The translations under genes and the position numbers were made by a program. The notes under the pieces are model-generated. The model saw only the letters and a list, made by a program, of their open reading frames with translations, had not been told where the DNA came from and made no database searches. A stretch of DNA of 64,000 bases from Stenogyne calaminthoides (lineage: Eukaryota > Streptophyta > Magnoliopsida > Lamiales > Lamiaceae): assembly GCA_037126765.1 (NCBI GenBank), contig JBBCBC010000019.1, positions 33,626,222-33,690,221 of the forward strand, in the 5' to 3' direction. This document shows positions 46,276 through 56,935 of this stretch, piece after piece; the first letter of the stretch is position 1; every line of letters begins with the position of its first letter.

Positions 46276-47588
46276 TCAACGAGTTTTTGTCTTTCTCTGC
46301 TCTTGGACCTGGCAGGCAGCACATATCTTCTTCCAACAAAATACAACAATGGTGGTCGGAATTATAATCCACCACATATTTGCAAAAACATAATACCAGT
46401 AATAATAGAATGGACTTGTTGCAAAGTTATCTCCATCCAGAATTGCTGTAACAAAATACACTGCAGTTCCGTATAGCTGTCCCAGAGAAATGGCTAGTTG
46501 AAGTATGTAACTGTGTGACTTCTTTGTTGCTATAGCATATCTGTAAATGCCCAGAAAATAAAAATATGAGAGCTCGATATTAGAACTTGAAGAAAATTAG
46601 ATATAATTTTATACGTACACAACAAGTAGACAAGCTGGACCCTCTATAGCAGCTGTAATTCCTTCGACTGCAACAACATCAGATTTCCGTGCTACGTATC
46701 TTGAATCACCTTTGCTATATTCTTTCCCTGGTAAAAGTCAAACATAATAAGAGTTTTGTTATGTTTGTTAAGTTATCAATGAACGTATTAGTTTATATAA
46801 TAAAAAAAAATATTAATTTGTATGTTGAAACATCGTAGGTTATATAATAAAAAAGAGTGGGTCAACAACTTACAAACTTCTGCAAGGTAATGGGGAGTCG
46901 TCACTTTGTAAAATTCAGGGGTAAAGGCAAAGTAGCCTTCGAGAATAATGTGTGTGAGGCCGGTGAATATCCACCAGCACATTAGTAGTCTATTGACCTT
47001 TGGTATCTTACGAATCCGCCCTTGAATGAATAAAAACATGAAAATTTGCAACTAAGAATCAGAATACAAGTGAGCAATCGAAAGGATAACAAATCAGCTT
47101 CACATAGTGTACGGAGAATCATACATCTCAAAAGCAAACTTCAGCCAAAACCAAGGGTGTTCAAAACTTAGGCTTCAGACAATGAGTGCACGGAATCATA
47201 CATTTTGAAACTAAGAAAGTATATATCAGAGACTGTTTTGACTAAAGGTCAAACTTACAGAAAAATAGTTGAGGATAGTAAACAAAGAGAAGAAATTCCA
47301 AGTTTACCAGAAATTTTGAAGTTAGGTAGACTCACAAAAAGCAAGATGGCATGTAACACACAATTACAATGTTGTTGGTATTCTCAATGATCTATCGACA
47401 ATGCCTCTAATAATTTAGCTAAAAAACATAAGACAGAGAGGATCACTAGATAAAATCCACATGAATGAGACAACGAGCAGAGACGTGATGCCATAAATGC
47501 CAACAATGTTTGACATAGAGAGAAATCCAGGCACAAAGCCAGGCAATTTTAGATCTCTTGGCATGAAGGGATGATCAATGTCACCCAT
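46276..47588 (-). CDS. HYD1: C-8 sterol isomerase (3-beta-hydroxysteroid delta8-delta7 isomerase, EBP family)
   Basis: Four exons, 47588-47447, 47020-46874, 46727-46619 and 46540-46276, give 220 residues in continuous phase. The protein starts MGDIDHPFMPRDLKLPGFVP. It has the EXPERA/EBP features LLMCWWIFTGLTHIILEGYF (span 2, with the conserved His and Glu), YLAEVWKEYSKGDSRY, VVAVEGITAAIEGPA, ILQLAISLGQLYGTAVYFVT and a final helix before KKICAACQVQ. This ER enzyme moves the double bond in ring B of sterols in phytosterol synthesis; Arabidopsis hydra1 mutants lack it. The site of splicing in exon 3 was set by phase (GTTGT|GTACGT). An untranslated upstream exon ending ATTATATTG|GTAAGT near 48240 is likely. 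That 5' region is duplicated at 54.7-55.4 kb. Confidence 0.95.
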
Positions 47589-47636
47589 TTTGCTTAAAAA
47601 TGCAGCTCCGAACATAGATCTTTCAGCAAAAACACA

Positions 47637-49910
47637 TAGATCTTTCAGCAAAAACATGGCTCAAGCACAATATATTGAAAGCTATGGAGCCTCAATGGCC
47701 CCAAAACCGCTTTTGATTTGTTAAAATTACAAATGCTGTGAAGCAACAGGAAAAGTCATACTCAGATAATTTTGCTTCAAAAAATGTGCCTCAATACTGA
47801 TTATTAATTCACACTAACAGAGACTAGACTTCCCAAAAGTAATTACTAGGGCAATAAAATACTCAAGAAAGCAAAATTGTTGATTCTGTTACACACCTAA
47901 ATCACAAATTAATGCAACAACCAGCTTCAATTATAGAATCTAAACAAAATGTGGTCTCCTTTTAATCTTAAGAATACACACAACTAGGTCTAAATTCAAA
48001 TCACAATTATGAAATGAGTAAAACGGATCAGATTAACACCTGCAAGTGGGCTTTGTTAATTCAACAGAAAATCAAACAAAACACACAACTTTTTCAAATA
48101 TAAATCAATCCCATTACACCAGAGACTGATTCCGAAGCCATGGTAAGTCAAGATATGTAATTTCCCATCTTTCAAATGTGTCAACGACTCCGAATAAAAC
48201 AATGATAAAAAAAAAAAGTAAGAGCTGGGTGAGTACTTACCAATATAATTTGATGAGAAAACCTTCAGCTGATGATGTGAAATTATGGTAATGATATATG
48301 TATATGGCTAGTATATAGGGATTCACGAGACACGAGTGACGACTGGTATATAGGGCTTCACGAGTGTCGACTGGATCAAATACTGATGTGGAAAGCAGAT
48401 CTGGTGTGCCTATTTCTTCTTTCTATTTGTTTTTCAAAGAAAGTTCATTTATTTATAAGTTATTGAGAATTTTGTCAAATACCCATCTCTTTATTTAACC
48501 TAATTTCAACTACAGAAAATTTATTTTATCCTTTTTTAATTTTAAGACATAACCAATTCAATTTATTAGTTATTATATTAGCAGTTGGTGAGTATTGTTA
48601 ATTATATAATTATTTTGATGATTATTGATGAATGTAATAAATTATATTTACTTTAATATCAATGCACATAGATAGATTAATATTTTTTTTATTAATTAGT
48701 AATTAATATTTTTCAATTTATTTAATTTGGTACGAAGTGATACCGAAATAAAAAATTCAGTATCAATTCTTGATTTCGCTACCATTTGGTACATCTTTTA
48801 TTAGTTTTATTTACAAAATTTGAAAATACCGAATGATCTTAAAACAAAAGAATTTTGCATCAAATTTTTTTATTTTTGTACCATTTGGTATATTTTTTAT
48901 TAATTTTTCTTAAAAATTTGGTACGACAGGTACCGAAACTAATTATGTACGATCCGGTGCCCATTTTCTTTTTATGAATGTTAATTGATTAATTAATTTT
49001 ATTATTTTAATACTATATTTTTCTCTTATGATTATAAAATATTTTATTATAATCTAAAAATTATAACTATTCATTTTAATCTAAATCTAGTTAATTAAAA
49101 GTTATTAGGGAAGGGGTGGGTAAAATAAATTTAGTCTAATAAGGTTAATATAGTATTTTCATGTTAATATGGTATTTTATACTTAATGTGGGTAAAATTA
49201 ATTTTAAATTTGTGAAAGTGGGTAAAATAAATTTTCTCCCCAATCTATTTTTACATAGTTGATCACATTTAAAATAATTATGTTTTACCACATAAATATC
49301 ACATTTTAGAAAGAGTTTAATTTCATTAATTATTCTTCTAAAAACGTTAAACTAAATATTGTTTTATGTTTACACGTATTATACTCCTTCCGTTCTAAAT
49401 CGATTTTCACACTGAAAATTGATTTGGGCACGGAAATCAAGAAAAAAAATACTTTTTTGTTTTATTAGAGTGATAAAGTAAAGGTATTTGGATCAAATTA
49501 ATTTTAATTGTGTGGTTGTAAGTTAATTGTGTAAGAAAAAAAATAATGACATAAAATGTAAATAAGTGTATATTGTGAAGGTAATGGTTTTAAGTAAAGT
49601 TTCCTTCCGTGAGTGTGAAAACTAACGTGTGACAAATTTAAAAGGAAATTGTGAAAAATGATATGGACGGAGAGATGTATTATCTAAAAAGTAATACTCA
49701 ATGTATTGTTGAATTTTTGTGAACTTTTTCTTTTATTGTTTTTATATTATTGTGAATATTAAACATATAACTATTTAAATTTTATTTTAGAAGTATCTCT
49801 ACTCTTTGCATATGTATAAAAGGAAACTATAATGAAGTGATTGACGAAGTAATTGATTTGACACAAAATAATTTATAGCACGAGTTTTATGATTAAAATC
49901 AGATCTTATG
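47637..49910. repeat. Segmental duplication, copy A (includes HYD1 5' region)
   Basis: Colinear with 54685-56935 at an offset of about 7.0 kb. Matching stretches include GCCTCAATGGCCCCAAAAC, CACACCTAAATCACAAATTA and CAATCCCATTACACCAGAGA. In the far part the shared sequence includes TTTTAGAAGTATCTCTACT. Insertions of mobile elements differ between the copies. Confidence 0.9.
49384..49677. mobile_element. Stowaway-type MITE, 294 bp (present in copy A only)
   Basis: It starts CTCCTTCCGTTCTAAATCGA after TA and ends GATATGGACGGAGAGATG before TA. The corresponding place in copy B (about 56390) lacks it. Confidence 0.8.
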
Positions 49911-50008
49911 TTAAGCTTTATTAGTTATTAGATACACGTATTTGGTGGATCAATCAGATCTTATGTTAAGCTTTATTAGTTATTAGATACACGTATTTGG
50001 TGGGTCAA
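49899..50008 (+). repeat. 55-bp tandem duplication
   Basis: TCAGATCTTATGTTAAGCTT and the following 35 bases occur twice, at 49899 and 49954, with one visible base difference (GGATCA / GGGTCA). Confidence 0.93.
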
Positions 50009-51085
50009 TCAGATATCTCACAAACGGGAATAAATCAATGAAAATCAAATTTGATTGAGTGGCAAATCAAGCCAATCAAATTAGTTTGGGGTCCCTTCTC
50101 ATTCATTTTCCACACACCAACACCAAAACAAGAAGAATATTCAAGACTTCAATTCTTTGTGGAAATTATCTAGAAACGACATTCGAACAGAGATCAAGGC
50201 ATCGAACCTCTGCAAATGGTGTTTCTCCTCGAAAATGTTCTTAGCAGACTCTTGAAGATTCAAAGACGTTCTTCATCAATCTCGTGGACATTTATCCTTA
50301 AAATCTCAAAGAATATCGAAATATTAAATTAGATATTATTTCAGTTGTGTAACAATAAAGATGGATTGATTTTGTCCAAATGAGCATGGGTGGGCAATAG
50401 GTGGGGAGTTGGGGAAACCTCTATTTGAGAGAGAAACTCCTATACTTAATGATATATTTGTCTTAATTATCAGGCACAGCTTGGAAGCCAGACTCATGGA
50501 AGTATCACCAATCATTCTTCTTTCTTCACAATGTAATAACTATATGGCCATTACACCAAAATTAAAATAGGGATATTTCTTCGAAAGGAAAATGTGCTCG
50601 CTCGTATAAATGTTGAGGACAAAAATAAAATAGAGTAGGTCTAATGTGAAAATTTTCATGTATGAAAAACTATAAAATCGCCCTAAATCATGACCTATTC
50701 GGGTCGGGTTAACCATCTACACCCTAAACACTAAATAATGAACCCTGAATCATAACCTATTCGGGCCGGGTGAACCATGAACCACTCGGGCCGAGTGAAC
50801 CATGAACCACTCGACTTTCTCTTACCTTCACCATATACAGAATTTGTTTGTAAATAAAAAAAAATTCATGTATGCAAATTTTCATACTAGACTTTGTCAA
50901 TAAAATAACACACCATCCTGATTTTGGCATCTACCAAAATGTTAGGCCTTCAGCTATATCGATCTGCAACCAGAAGAAAATATGACTAAGAAAGAGAAAC
51001 GAGCTCGATCACATTGGAGGAGAATTTGAACTCCAAAACTTACACTAGTGCAAGATGAAATCAATCCCAACAAATTAACGTACGC

Positions 51086-52654
51086 TTATCTTCGGTTCTG
51101 AGAGATTCTACGCATTTCTTTGGCAATACAAGGAAGCCATCTTTCTCCCCTAATCTTTTTCAGCTCAGCTACACGTTCTTCCTCTCTTTTTGCTGCTGCC
51201 TTGGCTCTTGCTTCTCTTGCTTCAAGCTTAGCTAATGACTTCTGGCTTTTAGCTCTTGCTGCACCTATTATGTCTGCCCCATTAATGGTGACAGATTGAA
51301 GTTGCTTCCTGAACTGCAAAAACTCACCACAAATAGTTAGCCTCTGCTCAAGGTCGGAAAAATAAATAGGAAAAATTAGCAACAGCAGAAGTACACACAC
51401 CTTTTTAGAGTTTTCCTCAAGCTCTTCTCCAGGAACAATTTTCGGTTTCTTTTTTGGTCCACATACCTCAGCTGGTAAACGTACAACAGGTTATCAAACA
51501 AACATTCTACAGGCGAATACTTCTATGCACTAGTTGCATTGTGCAACTCGAGTGCATTTTCAAATGGTATTAGTTGGTTTATTAAAAGGTATTAGTTGGT
51601 CAGTATTTTTTTCTTTTTTTTCTGAATATTATTAGTTGTTTCCATTGAACTGTAATAGTTGTGCCCCAATTGCACGTTGTAACTGGTGCACCCAAGTGTT
51701 ACTCAAAGAATAACAGACTGATAATGTGCAATATTGAGCAAGATAGACAATTAGGTGATATCGACTACTTGGGCATTTTTATGCAGAAGATGGTTCCATT
51801 ATTTACAACGAGTTGACATCTTTCACCTGCGTGATCAAACACTATCCCAGATGGAGCACGTTTGAAAAGTCGAACGCCAGTATCACAAGGTGGAGAATGT
51901 TTCTCCAGAATAATATCACTTGTGTTTGTCACCACTTCAATAGTTTTGTCTAACATGTCGTCCAATAATTTTTGTGCCTGCCAAAGTCAACTTATCACAC
52001 AAAAATCATACAGCATAGTAACGAGCAATATGCAATTCATTGTTTTTCATTGCCCTGCGTTCTTCTTCCCTTTCATCATATCATTAAATTCAATTGGCCT
52101 CCAGTCCCCATCTTCACAATTGGTAACTAAACAAAATTGAACTAATAACTCAACAAGGCAATGCTCATTCATAGAAAATCACAACTAGTTGCAAAAATAA
52201 CCTACAAGTTGAGTAAAATTTATGTACTTTGGTTAATGTTTTCTAGGAGTCTAACACCTAGGGCAAATGTTATGCTCGTCGCACAAAAAATGTGATTAAC
52301 TACCAAAACCAGATATACAAGCGCAAAAATAAACAGAGAATTTGAATTCGCATCATGTTAAACAGACAATCCAATAAACTACACTATTCAACCTGGAATA
52401 GCAACAATAAAATGCAAGCATAATCATTTGGACATAAATAAAGGAATTGGAAGTATTGAAGTTAAGAATGATACCTTGATTTGGTAATGCTTGATAGTTT
52501 GGTGTTTATGCTTTTCGTCATCCCTATCATGGGTTCCATTGGAGTCGTGCTTAATGATTTTGGGGGCGGAGGTCACGGAATCTATGGCTGCCCTCCACTC
52601 AGCGTCTCCGTCTTCCTCTCCACTACTGCTGCTGCTGCTCCGACGACCATCCAT
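51086..52654 (-). CDS. Conserved plant protein of unknown function
   Basis: Four phase-consistent exons, 52654-52475, 51977-51827, 51471-51401 and 51313-51086, encode 209 residues. It starts MDGRRSSSSSSGEEDGDAEW, with RAAIDSV next. The middle has QKLLDDMLDKTIEVV and GVRLFKRAPSGIVFDHA, followed by a basic GPKKKPKIVPGEELEE. The C-terminal 75 residues are a highly charged predicted helix (KSLAKLEAREARAKAAAKRE, EERVAELKKIRGERWLP). No transmembrane segment or signal peptide is seen; the basic patch could be a nuclear localisation signal. I recall similar sequences in other plants, always uncharacterised, so no function is given. The gene is intact. The second intron carries a short inverted-repeat element. 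Confidence 0.8.
51526..51705. mobile_element. 180-bp inverted-repeat element in an intron
   Basis: The left end TGCACTAGTTGCATTGTGCA and the complement of the right end, TGCACCAGTTACAACGTGCA, are inverted. The interior repeats GGTATTAGTTGG. Similar ends occur around 9345, and the complementary CCAACTAATACC-like word resembles the PSAL intron minisatellite. Confidence 0.65.
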
Positions 52655-53028
52655 ACTGCGGCAGAGCGGCTGATTAGTCCTTCGGCTCCGCCTTCAATTA
52701 GTGCCACTACAGAAGCAAATTTCCCAAACTATTAAATCCTCATTTATAGCCTGAACATGTATAAAATTATTAAGAAAAACCTGAAATACACAAACTTTGT
52801 TACAATAAAACAATTTAAAAACTTGCAGTAAGTCCATCTATTAAGGATACAGCTCCGTGTTGTGTTAAGCACTCTTCTATTGCAATAAAAATAATACATA
52901 AGCTTGTAATAAGTCTATCAATAGAGATATTGATATCATACAAGGTTTAACAAGACAATAAACTTATATAGCTGCTGGAAAAGCCTAAAAAATGGCTTGT
53001 GAAAGACCAATCAACAAGACCAACATAG

Positions 53029-53410
53029 CTTCTGAGAGAAAATTTGGAAATGGTGAAAGGTAGCATGACTGAAGAAGATCTTGCTGAACTGGATCGTGCA
53101 ACAAATGAAGTCAAGTTGAAACAGGAGACTCTGGACCCACCAGAAGCTCTGAAATGTATACCAAGTCTTTATTTGCAAGAAAAGCCTACACAAATTCCTA
53201 CCAAGGTAATGAGATGATGATATGCTATTAATCTTTGTTCTAAAATTTTTATCCTTCTCGCCTTAGTTAAAGCTCAATGCTAGCACATACAAGTTGGTAG
53301 TGTTAATGGGTCAAAGGTCTAGCACACCCACCTTTTCACAAATAATGTTGTATATGTTGAAGTTGTTTTTCAATATGAGCACATTGAAGCAAGAACTTCT
53401 CAAAGGACTT
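53029..53410 (+). pseudogene. Fragment of a presequence protease (PREP, M16C) gene
   Basis: An exon-like stretch after ACATAG reads MVKGSMTEEDLAELDRATNE, LKQETLDPPEALKCIPSLYL and QEKPTQIPTK, ending at a GT donor (53206). After an intron-like gap the next piece reads HTHLFTNNVVYVEVVF and, one base out of frame, NMSTLKQELLK. This matches the mid-region of plant PREP, the organellar peptidase that degrades targeting peptides. There is a TAG before HTHLF and a one-base gain in TTTTT at about 53369. Catalytic parts are absent. It is an isolated fragment from a larger gene that is not elsewhere in the window. Confidence 0.65.
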
Positions 53411-54684
53411 GGCCTCACTTTCAAACTTATGCAGTCTTCACAAACATATTCAAGTCAGTCACCAATCAAGATATCAGATGACAGTTAATTGTCTCAATCA
53501 GTTGTACCAAAATGTGCATTATTCCGTTGTAATTAAAGCTTTCAGATATTTGCAGCAACCCACAAAAATAAACAAAATGTTGATTTACCTCATATGAGGA
53601 CATGGTTAATCCGTCTTCTTCCTCTGCTTAATAAGGAAGAGGCAACCTGAGAAGTGAGTTAGTTTCTACAAACTTTATTTCTTAGTCCCTCAGTTGATTT
53701 GATAGGAACTTAAATTTGATGCCCAAAATTTCAGATGAGTCTAAAGTGGAAAAAAAATACCAAAAGAATGAAAAAATAGCTGAAAGTAATAACTAAAATG
53801 AGTTTAAAACTATTGCATCTAACTCAAGGCAAGTAAATTCATTGTTGCAGATTTGAAATCCTTTGTCAAAATTTGTAAAATAAGTGCAATCTTAATATTA
53901 GTTGACAAGCCAAAATAGTTCAACGAGTGTGATGTTACAGATGCAAAAGAAACTGAGGGTCGGACTTTACAATGCCCCAAGTTACCATCTAATCTTGTCA
54001 AAAAAGGATTATCTCTTACATTGTAATGCTGAACAGATTCTCATTGGTTATCTTTCACATAGAGTAAAACTCAGAAGGCGTGAACACCAGAGTTCAGAAT
54101 AGAGGGTGTGCTGAGATGGACCACCTATGATTGAGGAGTTTAAGAGATGAAGCTAATCAACTGGTTATCTCATTGGTTTCTAGAAAGCCAAAGTGCATTT
54201 GATATTATTATTAGTAGTCAAAATCAAAGATCAAATTAGACATGGTGTACATATTCATTAACTGTCAAGCCCTATATAATTTAAACTCAAGACTTGTAAA
54301 ACCATTTAAAGGCCCTATAAAATCAAGGTCATTAGTCTCTATCTTTTAGCAGATATATGACAGCACAATGTTAATTAATAATACAAAAGGAACAACACAG
54401 ATATATTCAGAAACACCAATTAATTCATTCATCAACACTTTGAATGAAAGGAAAGAAGTAGGCTCCCAGAGAAAAGCAACCACATAACTATTATAAATAG
54501 TCATTATATCACTACGTATCATTGACGTGGAAATATAATGCAGAGTATCTAATTTCGTTTCTTTAGTGGAAACATAAACTCTGTAAAGTTTTCAGTGGCT
54601 AGAAAGAAGAGATTCAGGAGTCATATTATTTTTTAAATTTTAAATATTTGTGTTAAAGTGTTAGTTTCTTAAAATGTAGGTAGA
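53411..54684. other. Spacer with one unexplained open exon
   Basis: After TGTTACAG at 53932-53939 a plus-strand frame of 55 codons reads DAKETEGRTLQCPKLPSNL to EHQSSE. It may be another exon remnant downstream of the PREP fragment, but I do not recognise it. The rest is AT-rich spacer. Confidence 0.35.
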
Positions 54685-56217
54685 TTCTTTCAGCAAAAAC
54701 AGGGCTCAAGCATTATATACTGACAGAACTAGAGCCTCAATGGCCCCAAAACTGTGCTTTCGTTTGTTAAAACTATAAATGCTATAAACCAACAGGAAAG
54801 GCCATACTCAGTTAATTTTGCTTCAAAAATGTGCCTCAATACTGATTATTAATTCACCCTAACAGAGCAAGTAATTACTAGGGCAATAAAATAATCAAGA
54901 AAACGAGAAATGTTGATTCTGTTACACACCTAAATCACAAATTAATGCAACAACCAGCTTCAATTATAGAATTTAAACTAAATGTGGTCTCCTTATAATC
55001 TTAAGAATACACACAATTAGGTCTAAATTAAAACCACAATTGCGAAAATGAGGAAAACGGATCAGATTATCACCTGCAAGTGGGCTTTGGTTAATTCAAC
55101 AGAAAATCAACAAAGCACACAACTTTTTCAAATATAAATCAATCCCATTACACCAGAGACTGATTCCGAAGTCATGGTAAGTCAAGATTTGCAATTTCCC
55201 ATCTTTTAAATGGGTTAACGACCCCGAATAAAACAACGATTAAAAAAAAAGTAAGAGCTGAGTGAGTACTTACCAATATAATTTGATGAAAAAACCTTTA
55301 GCTGATATATGTATGTATATGTATGTTGCTGGTATATAGGGCTTCACTAGTAACGAGTGACGACTGTGGTGTGAAAAGAACGTCCGATGTATCTATTTCT
55401 TTCTTTCTATTTTTTTCAAAGAAAGATCATTTATTTACAAGTTACCTTTTTTAGATGAAAAATTATTTTTGCATAATTGATCAAATTCGTAAATTAATTA
55501 TATTAGAGATATTGTTGTTAGACTAGGTGTCTTCTGGATATTACGTAACCAGTACAACTCTCTTTTAGAAAAAAATTAATTTCATTAATTATTATCTAGG
55601 ATGCAAGATTTCGAAATTTTTTAATAATAATTAATGTCAGATATTTACGTAGACGCTGGATACGGGCGGACATTTAACTCAATACGTCACGTGGCGTGTT
55701 CCAATTAAAAATATTAATAATAATTTTGGGTACCGTGTCGGATACGGCTGATCAATGTGTCGGAAGCGGGTATGGTACACGTGGGGTCAAATTTATACAA
55801 TTTATTTTATTTTTTACCTTGAAATAAATTTATTTTATATTAAATTAACCCAAATTAGCCTACAAATAGTAAAAAAATATTGACTCTTTATTACTCACAC
55901 GGTTACACTACTGTCAAACTGTTAGTAGTTCACATATTTTATTACAATGTTCATCTCAGTTTGATTTTATATTTGTTTAGGTGTTAAAAATCAGATGGGT
56001 TAAAAAGACATATTTTTTTAAAAAAAATTATGAAAATATTCATATATACAATAAAAATATAAAATAATTTGAAAAATTATAATCGTACCCAGGTCGTATC
56101 TTACCCAATTATTTTTAAAAATATGTGTCCCAGTACCCTCACCGTATCGTACCCGTATCCGTGCAACTTAGATTATTCTTTTTTTAAACACATTAATTAT
56201 TCTTATAAAAACGTTTT

Positions 56218-56372
56218 TTTAAGACAAAAACTTGTATGAGACGGTCTCATGTATGAGACGGAGTACAACTTAGCACAAACAACACCCACCTCTCTTAAGT
56301 GTTAAAACGTCGATGTTCAATTACACTTCGTCTTATCGTGAGACGTTCTCACACAAGAGTGCCTTTTTTTTA
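56218..56372. repeat. Dispersed AGACGGTCTCAT repeat, best copy
   Basis: The left part TTGTATGAGACGGTCTCATG and the right part CGTGAGACGTTCTCACACAA are facing imperfect palindromes around GTGTTAAAACGTCGATG. Diverged copies lie at about 7380-7495, 17762-17915, 58262-58396 and 63552-63650. Likely a MITE family; its class is unknown. Confidence 0.7.
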
Positions 56373-56417
56373 ATGTTTAAACATATTATATGTATATTTT
56401 AAGAAGTAATACTAAAT

Positions 56418-56692
56418 GACAAAGTATAGAGTGAACAAGTTTCACGGTGAAATTGGTTTAGCAGTATGACTTATATTATTAAAGAGTGTGACTTATATAA
56501 TTGAAGAGTGTGACTTTTTACTACAAAGAGTATTACTCATAAAAATGAAGGGTGTGATAAATATTACAGCAAAGAGTGTGGTCGTGATAACTGAAGAGTG
56601 TGACATATATTACTAAAGAGTATAATCGTGATAACTGAAGTGTAAAAATAAACAAGTTTTATGGTGAACAAGTATCACAGCATACCAAACTC
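56418..56692 (+). mobile_element. GTGTGAC-repeat element, copy 2 (9-bp target duplication)
   Basis: Identical 9-mers ATACTAAAT flank the element (56409-56417 and 56693-56701). Copy A of the segmental duplication has a single uninterrupted version of this site. The ends are GACAAAGTATAGAGTGAACA and ATACCAAACTC. The body has seven or eight AAGAGTGTGAC-like units. Inside the ends the direct words AACAAGTTTCACGGTGAA and AACAAGTTTTATGGTGAA occur. Confidence 0.85.
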
Positions 56693-56935
56693 ATACTAAA
56701 TTTATTGTAGAAATTTTGTGAACCTGTAGCATGAGTTTTTCTCTTGTTATTTTTATATTATCATGGATATTGGACATACAACTATTTAAATTGTATTTTA
56801 GAAGTATCTCTACTATCTGCGTATGTATAAAAGTAAATTATGCCGAAGTGATTAACCAAATAATTGATTAGGCACAAAATATTTGTAGCACGAGTTTTAC
56901 GATTAAAATCAGGTATTACGTTAGAATTTTGTGTG

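Larger units (their letters stand above)
47589..51085. other. HYD1 5' flank and AT-rich spacer
   Basis: 47589-48260 is probably the HYD1 leader with its intron; the sequence to about 49910 is the first copy of a segmental duplication. A Stowaway-type MITE sits at 49384-49677 and a 55-bp tandem repeat at 49899-50008. 50690-50830 repeats ACCTATTCGGGTCGGGT- and GTGAACCATGAACCACTCG-type words. No gene was recognised. Confidence 0.6.
54685..56935. repeat. Segmental duplication, copy B (orphan HYD1 5' region)
   Basis: Copy of 47637-49910. It keeps the probable HYD1 leader exon (CCAATATAATTTGATG near 55274) and its GTAAGTA donor in the same orientation, but stops short of the HYD1 coding exons. It has three additions absent from copy A: about 55600-56160 (ACCGTGTCGGATACGG-containing), a dispersed repeat at about 56218-56372, and the GTGTGAC element at 56418-56692. 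Confidence 0.9.

Noticed and set aside
48241..48260. Possible extra HYD1 coding exon upstream
   Set aside because: The open part before the GTAAGT donor has no in-frame ATG leading into the isomerase; an untranslated leader exon fits better.
49899..50008. 55-bp tandem copies as a possible attachment or origin site
   Set aside because: Simple recent tandem duplication in AT-rich spacer; nothing else supports a special role.
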